From Caldilineales bacterium (lineage in GTDB: Bacteria > Chloroflexota > Anaerolineae > J102): a DNA stretch of 64,000 nt. The stretch is from positions 1 to 64,000 of the forward strand of contig JAIBAP010000020.1 of the NCBI GenBank assembly GCA_019695115.1, given 5' to 3'. Below are positions 60,068 through 64,000 of the stretch, piece by piece. The first letter of the stretch is position 1. The number at the start of each line of letters is the position of its first letter. Below the pieces are notes generated by a model that was not told the DNA's origin, searched no databases, and saw nothing but the letters and a program-made list of their open reading frames with translations. The position numbers and the translations under genes were made by a program.

Positions 60068-61117
60068 ATGTTTCACGACTATCGCGGCAACATCCACATG
60101 CACACCACCTTCAGCGATGGCACGGGCCGGCCAGAAGACCTCATCGCCGCCGCGGGCCGAGCTGGGCTGAAGTTCATCATCGTCACCGACCACAATCTCC
60201 TGCTCGACCAGGGGCGCGAGGGCTGGCATGATGGCGTCCTGACCCTGTTCGATATCGAGGTCAATGACCCCGGCCTGAAACCGGAGCACAACCATTGCCT
60301 GACCCTGGGTGTGCGGGAGGATGTGACGCCCTTTGCGCCCAGTCCGCAGGGTCTGGTGGATGCCGTGCGCGAGCGGGGCGGGCTGACCTTTTTCGCCCAC
60401 CCGATCGAGAAAGCCAGTCCCCTGGTCCCCGATACCTATCCCTGGACGGAGTGGGATCTCGAAGGCTTCACCGGCGTCGAGCTGTGGAATTTCATGTCCG
60501 AGTTCCGCCCGCACGCCAGCAACACCCTCAAGGCCATCCTCGTCGGCTACCTGCCCTGGTGGTTCTCCACTGGCCCCTATCCCGAAATGTTGGCCAAATG
60601 GGATGAACTGCTCCAGCGCCAGCCGACCGTCGCCATCGGCGGTTCCGACGCCCACGCCCTCATTTTCGACATCGGCCCCATTCGCCGCACCTTCCTGCCC
60701 TATGACTACTGTTTCCGGGCGGTGAACACGCACATCCTGGCGGCAGAACCATTCACACATGAGCTGGAACACGACCGTTCCCTCGTTTACGGAGCCTTGC
60801 GCGCAGGCCGCTGCTGGATCGGCTACGACATGGTTCATGCCAGCGAGGGCTTTCGTTTTGGGGGCGTGCAAGGCGGGGCGCGGGCGACGATGGGGGACAG
60901 CCTGCCTGCCGGCCAGCCGGTGCGCTTCGAGATCGAGACGCCGGCCGAGGCCGACATCCGTCTGATCCGGGCTGGGGCGGGCGTGGTGGCAAGGGGGCAT
61001 GGCCGTAGCCTGCGCCACACGGCCTCGGAGCCAGGCGCGTATCGGGTGGAAGCCTGGAGACGCTGGCGGGGGAAGATGAGGGGGTGGGTGTTTTCGAATC
61101 CGATTTATGTGGTCTGA
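60068..61117 (+). CDS. PHP-domain metallohydrolase (CehA/McbA-like)
   Basis: ~349 residues. YRGNIHMHTTFSDGTGRPED supplies the first HxH, VTDHN the second metal motif, GGLTFFAHPIEKAS and AIGGSDAHA the later ligands of a PHP domain. The C-terminal part (GARATMGDSLPAGQPVRFEI, then TASEPGAYRVEAWRRW) is a beta domain as in CehA-type phosphoesterases. The substrate is unknown. The ATG at 60068 was chosen; 60038-60067 is CAC-word heptamer repeat. Confidence 0.88.
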   Translation: MFHDYRGNIHMHTTFSDGTGRPEDLIAAAGRAGLKFIIVTDHNLLLDQGREGWHDGVLTLFDIEVNDPGLKPEHNHCLTLGVREDVTPFAPSPQGLVDAVRERGGLTFFAHPIEKASPLVPDTYPWTEWDLEGFTGVELWNFMSEFRPHASNTLKAILVGYLPWWFSTGPYPEMLAKWDELLQRQPTVAIGGSDAHALIFDIGPIRRTFLPYDYCFRAVNTHILAAEPFTHELEHDRSLVYGALRAGRCWIGYDMVHASEGFRFGGVQGGARATMGDSLPAGQPVRFEIETPAEADIRLIRAGAGVVARGHGRSLRHTASEPGAYRVEAWRRWRGKMRGWVFSNPIYVV

Positions 61118-61129
61118 ACGGGCGTCGGT

Positions 61130-61169
61130 TTGACGAATGTGGTCACATTGGCGATAATGTGGTCACATT
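61130..61169 (+). promoter_or_regulatory. Promoter with two operator copies for the Phd/PIN operon
   Basis: TTGACG (61130-61135), 17 nt, GATAAT (61153-61158). AATGTGGTCACATT occurs at 61136-61149 and 61156-61169, centred 20 bp apart. The first fills the spacer and the second overlaps the -10, a typical autorepression layout. Confidence 0.8.
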
Positions 61170-61190
61170 TCTCAAGTGGAGGTCTTCCCC

Positions 61191-61481
61191 ATGACAACCC
61201 AAGTCGGCGTTCGTGAACTGAAAACCCAGCTGAGCCGCTATCTGGACGAAGTCAAAGCAGGCGGCGTCGTCATCATCACCGAGCACGGCAAGCCCATCGG
61301 CCACATAGCCCCTCCCCCTCCCGCCCCATCCGTCCCCCCCACCCTGGCTGAGCGGATGCAGGCGCTGGAAGAGGCAGGATTTCTGACGCAGGGACGAGGG
61401 AAACTGGAGGCGCGGATGCCAGAAGAACGCCTGGATACATCGATCCTCGTATCGGATTTGCTGCTGGAGGATCGTACATGA
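61191..61481 (+). CDS. Phd/YefM-family antitoxin
   Basis: 96 residues. VGVRELKTQLSRYLDEVKAG, then VVIITEHGKPIGHIAP is the Phd/YefM DNA-binding N-terminal fold. The Pro-rich middle and acidic C-terminus (ERLDTSILVSDLLLEDRT) would wrap the toxin. GGAGG precedes ATG 61191. It overlaps the PIN toxin by 4 nt. It binds its own promoter, where two palindromes are present. Confidence 0.93.
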   Translation: MTTQVGVRELKTQLSRYLDEVKAGGVVIITEHGKPIGHIAPPPPAPSVPPTLAERMQALEEAGFLTQGRGKLEARMPEERLDTSILVSDLLLEDRT

Positions 61482-61933
61482 TCCTGTACCTGGACACCAG
61501 CGCCCATATCAAGCAGTATGTGAGGGAGAATGGTTCCGAACTTGTGGCCCAGTTGATCGGACAGGCTGAACAGGTAGGCTGCGCGCTCATCGGTCAGGCT
61601 GAGATGATGGCAACGGTAGGCAAACTCGTGCGGATGAAGTTGCTCAGCCGGGGGACGGCTTTGATCAAGATCGAGGAAATCCGCAGCGATTGGCTTGATG
61701 TCGTCCATCTTCAGATCACCGACTCACTTGTGGCCCATGCCGGCGACCTGGCCTGGCAGCACGGCTTGCGCGGCTACGATGCCGTCCATTTGGCGGCGGC
61801 GCTGGCCTGGCAGGATGGGCTGCGCCTGCCCGTCACCCTGACGACTTTCGACAAACAGCTTTGGGAAGCAGCCAAAGCAGAGGGCCTGCTGCCGCAGCCC
61901 GATGACCTGGCTCCGTACACACGTGCATCCTGA
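61478..61933 (+). CDS. vapC: PIN-domain ribonuclease toxin (VapC-like)
   Basis: 151 residues. ILYLDTSAHIKQYV has the first catalytic Asp, IGQAEMMATVGKL the Glu, LRGYDAVHLAAAL the second Asp, and LTTFDKQLWEAA the third, completing the PIN active site. VapC enzymes cleave tRNA or rRNA when freed from antitoxin. The ATG overlaps the antitoxin stop (ATGA). Confidence 0.93.
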   Translation: MILYLDTSAHIKQYVRENGSELVAQLIGQAEQVGCALIGQAEMMATVGKLVRMKLLSRGTALIKIEEIRSDWLDVVHLQITDSLVAHAGDLAWQHGLRGYDAVHLAAALAWQDGLRLPVTLTTFDKQLWEAAKAEGLLPQPDDLAPYTRAS

Positions 61934-61965
61934 TTGCTCGCCTGGTCAGGCCCTGCACATTCCAA

Positions 61966-62005
61966 ATACACTATCCGCGTCCATCCGCGTACCCATCCCA
62001 TCCCC
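61966..62005. repeat. ATCCGCGT repeats
   Basis: ATCCGCGTCC, ATCCGCGTACCC and CATCCCATCC, related to the units at 12541. The stretch 61934-62262 otherwise holds only the terminator at 62134. Confidence 0.6.
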
Positions 62006-62133
62006 CCGAACTCTCACCCAACCCCAACCCCGCCTTCATGCTCCTTTCAGATTGATGCTGTAGGATGACAGTTGCAACAGGGTTATGTACCCCAAGCGGT
62101 GGTTCCTCCTCAAGCTCCTTTCCTCCTCCTCAA

Positions 62134-62177
62134 CCAAAACCCCGGCTGACCCGCCCGCCAGCCGGGGTTTTGGTTTT
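62134..62177 (+). terminator. Rho-independent terminator between vapC and sdhB
   Basis: CCAAAACCCCGGCTG (62134-62148), 10-nt loop, exact complement (62159-62173), then TTTTCTGG. It can serve both the toxin operon and the convergent sdh operon, which has A-rich/T-rich stem ends on each side. Confidence 0.85.
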
Positions 62178-62262
62178 CTGGGGCCAAACAAGAACCGCCG
62201 CAGGGGAGAGTGCGGCGGTTCGAGAGAGAACGGCGAGGGTGTGTCGCCGAAATCCGTGCGGG

Positions 62263-62976
62263 TCAGAAATCGGTCGTCCCGAACAACAGTGCTTTCTTCA
62301 CCTCGCCGATGGCCTTGGTGATGTTGATTTCGCGCGGGCAGGCTTCGACGCAGTTGAAAGCCGTCCGGCACGACCACACGCCAAAACGCTCGTTGAGCAC
62401 ATCCAGCCGCTCGGACGCGCCCTGGTCGCGGGTGTCGAAAATCCAGCGGTGGGCCTGGACGATGGCAGCCGGGCCGATGTATTGGCCGTTGGCCCAGAAC
62501 GACGGGCAGGAGGTGGTGCAGGCGGCGCAGAGGATGCACTTGGTGGTGTCGTCGAAACGCTCGCGGTCTTCCTGGCTTTGCAGTCGTTCGCGCTGCGGTG
62601 GGTCGCCAGCGTTGATGAACCAGGGCTGGATCTCGCGGTATTTGGCGAAGAACGGCTCCATGTCCACCACCAGGTCCTTGATCACCGGCAGCCCGCGGAT
62701 CGGCTCGACCGAGATCTTCGGCGCCACATGGCTGACCAGTGTCTTGCAGGCCAGGCGATTGCGGCCGTTGATCAGCATCGCGTCCGAGCCGCAGATGCCG
62801 TGGGCGCAGGAGCGGCGCAGGGTGAGGGTGCCATCCTGATACCACTTGATGTCGTGCAACACATCGAGCACCTGGGCGTTTGGCTCGGCTTCGACCTTGT
62901 ATTCCTTCCAGTAGGGCTTCTTATCGACTTCCGGGTTGAACCGCTGGATGCGAACGGTGAGATTGACTGTTGTCAT
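62263..62976 (-). CDS. sdhB: Succinate dehydrogenase/fumarate reductase iron-sulfur subunit
   Basis: ~237 residues. The [2Fe-2S] site is RRSCAHGICGSDAMLINGRN followed by LACKT. The ferredoxin-like part has CILCAACTTSCPS, FGVWSCRTAFNCVEACPREI and NITKAIGEVKK for the 4Fe and 3Fe clusters. It passes electrons from FAD in SdhA to quinone in the membrane subunit, which is not in the window. ATG 62976 was preferred over 62985 because GGAGG is then 10 nt upstream. Confidence 0.96.
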   Translation of the reverse strand: MTTVNLTVRIQRFNPEVDKKPYWKEYKVEAEPNAQVLDVLHDIKWYQDGTLTLRRSCAHGICGSDAMLINGRNRLACKTLVSHVAPKISVEPIRGLPVIKDLVVDMEPFFAKYREIQPWFINAGDPPQRERLQSQEDRERFDDTTKCILCAACTTSCPSFWANGQYIGPAAIVQAHRWIFDTRDQGASERLDVLNERFGVWSCRTAFNCVEACPREINITKAIGEVKKALLFGTTDF

Positions 62977-62994
62977 GAGTTCCATGCCTCCATA

Positions 62995-63195
62995 TCATTC
63001 GGTGCGGTATTCGTACTCGTCTTTTTCACGAAAAACCTGATCGAAGAATCTTTCCCGATCAAGGCCGGCCTGCCACTGTCGATGCAAAGCAACCGAGTCT
63101 ATTGTTTCAAGACGGACGCACATCTGGTTTTGATCGTTGAATGGACGCTTGAGCGTATACACGTCCAGACGGTCAACTTGTGTAGCAGTTGTCAC
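62995..63195 (-). CDS. Small unknown ORF between sdhA and sdhB
   Basis: 66 residues (MTTATQVDRLDVYTLKRPFN ... EKDEYEYRTE), soluble and charged, with no Cys cluster or membrane helix. Spacing is 9 nt to the sdhA stop and ~18 nt to the sdhB start, so it sits as a normal operon member. Its codon and base composition is less GC-rich than its neighbours. I do not know a homologous subunit. Confidence 0.6.
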   Translation of the reverse strand: MTTATQVDRLDVYTLKRPFNDQNQMCVRLETIDSVALHRQWQAGLDRERFFDQVFREKDEYEYRTE

Positions 63196-63204
63196 GGTTC
63201 AGGT

Positions 63205-64000
63205 TCAATACACGCGTTTGACGGCCGGATATTTGGGCGTGCCATCGGCGTTTTGGACGATGCGCACAGGCTTGTAGTCCAGCGTCACGTTGCCTTCTTC
63301 GTCCAGCCAGGCCAGCGAATGCTTCATCCAGCCGGCGTCGTTGCGGTCGGGATAGTCATCGCGGGCGTGGGCGCCGCGGGATTCCAGCCGGGCCGCCGCC
63401 GCCGTCGCCGTCAGCAGGGCCAGATCGAGCATACAGCCCAGTTCCCAGGCTTCCAGCAGCTCGGTGTTGAAACGAACGCCCTTGTCCATGATCGAGACCC
63501 TGTCATAGCGGCGCCGCAACTCCTGAATCTGGCTGACGGCCGTATCCAGCAGCTCTTGGGTGCGGAAGACGCCGACATTCATCATCATCAGCTTCTGCAT
63601 TTCCTTGCGGATGTCGGCGGCGTTCTCGCCCTGGGGCCGTTTGCGGAGGGCCTCCAGCTCGGATGCCAGCGGCTCCCAGGTCTCGGCCGGGAGCTGGGGC
63701 AGAGGATTCTGCTGGCAATACTCGGCCATGTCCTGGCCCGCCCATTTGCCAAACGTCACCAGGTCCACCAGCGAATTGGTGCCCAGGCGGTTGGCCCCGT
63801 GCACACTCACACAGGCCGCCTCGCCGGCGGCATAGAGGCCGGGCAGCACCGTGTCGTGGGCGTCGATCACAGCCCGGCCGCGGCCATCGGTGGGGATGCC
63901 GCCCATGGCATAGTGGGCGGTGGGCTGGATGGGCATGGGATCCTTGACCGGATCGACATTGAGATAGGTGCGGCAGAAATCGGCGATGTCGGGCAGCTTC
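63205..64000 (-). CDS. sdhA: Succinate dehydrogenase/fumarate reductase flavoprotein subunit, 3' part
   Basis: The C-terminal ~264 residues; the gene continues past the window edge. PMPIQPTAHYAMGGIPTDGR is the substrate-site His/Arg region, LPGLYAAGEAACVSVHGANR and LGTNSLVDLVTFGKWAG the FAD-binding motif, and ARLESRGAHARDDYPDRNDA the C-terminal family signature. It oxidises succinate (or reduces fumarate) with covalent FAD; the FAD-attachment His lies outside the window. It is first in the visible order sdhA-small ORF-sdhB. Confidence 0.96.
   Translation of the reverse strand, partial: KLPDIADFCRTYLNVDPVKDPMPIQPTAHYAMGGIPTDGRGRAVIDAHDTVLPGLYAAGEAACVSVHGANRLGTNSLVDLVTFGKWAGQDMAEYCQQNPLPQLPAETWEPLASELEALRKRPQGENAADIRKEMQKLMMMNVGVFRTQELLDTAVSQIQELRRRYDRVSIMDKGVRFNTELLEAWELGCMLDLALLTATAAAARLESRGAHARDDYPDRNDAGWMKHSLAWLDEEGNVTLDYKPVRIVQNADGTPKYPAVKRVY

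Overview
The window is GC-rich bacterial chromosome with tightly packed genes. It most resembles a Chloroflexota (Anaerolineae/Caldilineae-like) genome, inferred from three things: Thr-Pro-rich linkers in very large exported proteins, membrane-anchored Ser/Thr kinases with long ectodomains, and many Uma2/PIN/HigA-type small genes. No rRNA, tRNA, CRISPR array or transposase was seen.

Layout. 0-6.4 kb: a minus-strand envelope operon (AlkP-type phosphohydrolase, GT2, methyltransferase, Wzx-like flippase, degenerate NagA-like protein). 6.5-9.2 kb: a serine hydrolase and an SGNH hydrolase facing each other across a 4 x 36-bp hairpin array. 9.2-12.3 kb: a coiled-coil protein and SelB. 12.6-19.6 kb: a second GT2, polyprenyl-diphosphate synthase, TatD, a phosphohexomutase and the pair Gmd/Rmd-type reductase, which points to GDP-deoxyhexose for surface glycans. 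19.7-20.5 kb: a TumE-like toxin-antitoxin pair. 20.7-25.9 kb: a methyl-cycle block (metK, ahcY, PfkB/adenosine kinase-like, mtnA) with a clear SAM-I riboswitch and terminator in front of mtnA. 26.2-31.8 kb: a HigA antitoxin carrying an apparent HigB stub, then a ~1,600-residue exported M23/beta-gamma-crystallin/FN3/CBM protein whose best start is out of frame across a C12 tract. 32.2-35.6 kb: ffh-rpsP-khpA-rimM and an L,D-transpeptidase. 35.7-40.4 kb: an epimerase, a zinc-ribbon protein of methylase-like build behind six 19-bp repeats, and a PLP desulfhydrase. 40.4-48.4 kb: an operon-like trio of a zinc-ribbon/PQQ-propeller protein with an effector-associated-domain-like tail plus two sensor Ser/Thr kinases. 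48.5-58.8 kb: ThrH, flavin reductase, acyl-CoA dehydrogenase, Uma2, acyl-CoA synthetase, arginase, two unknowns, two VOC proteins and recA with a LexA-like box. 59-64 kb: trmI, PHP hydrolase, Phd/PIN toxin-antitoxin, sdhB, a small ORF and the 3' part of sdhA.

The most unusual feature is in the intergenic DNA. Several sequence-unrelated repeat families (GTGnnnC, ATTGGnn, GATTACT, GGCAGGT/CGCAAGT, AACAATC) nearly all have a strict 7-nt period. They are mixed with palindromic REP-like elements (GTGCGACGCAC, GGGGCGTGG/CCACGCCCC) and longer hairpins. Some enter coding sequences in frame (acyl-CoA synthetase, the NagA-like protein, the kinase ectodomain linker), and they often sit as inverted pairs where terminators would be expected. 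Promoters recognisable by eye share an extended -10 (TGC-TAnnnT), and in several genes the -10 lies 6-8 nt before the start codon, which predicts leaderless mRNAs.
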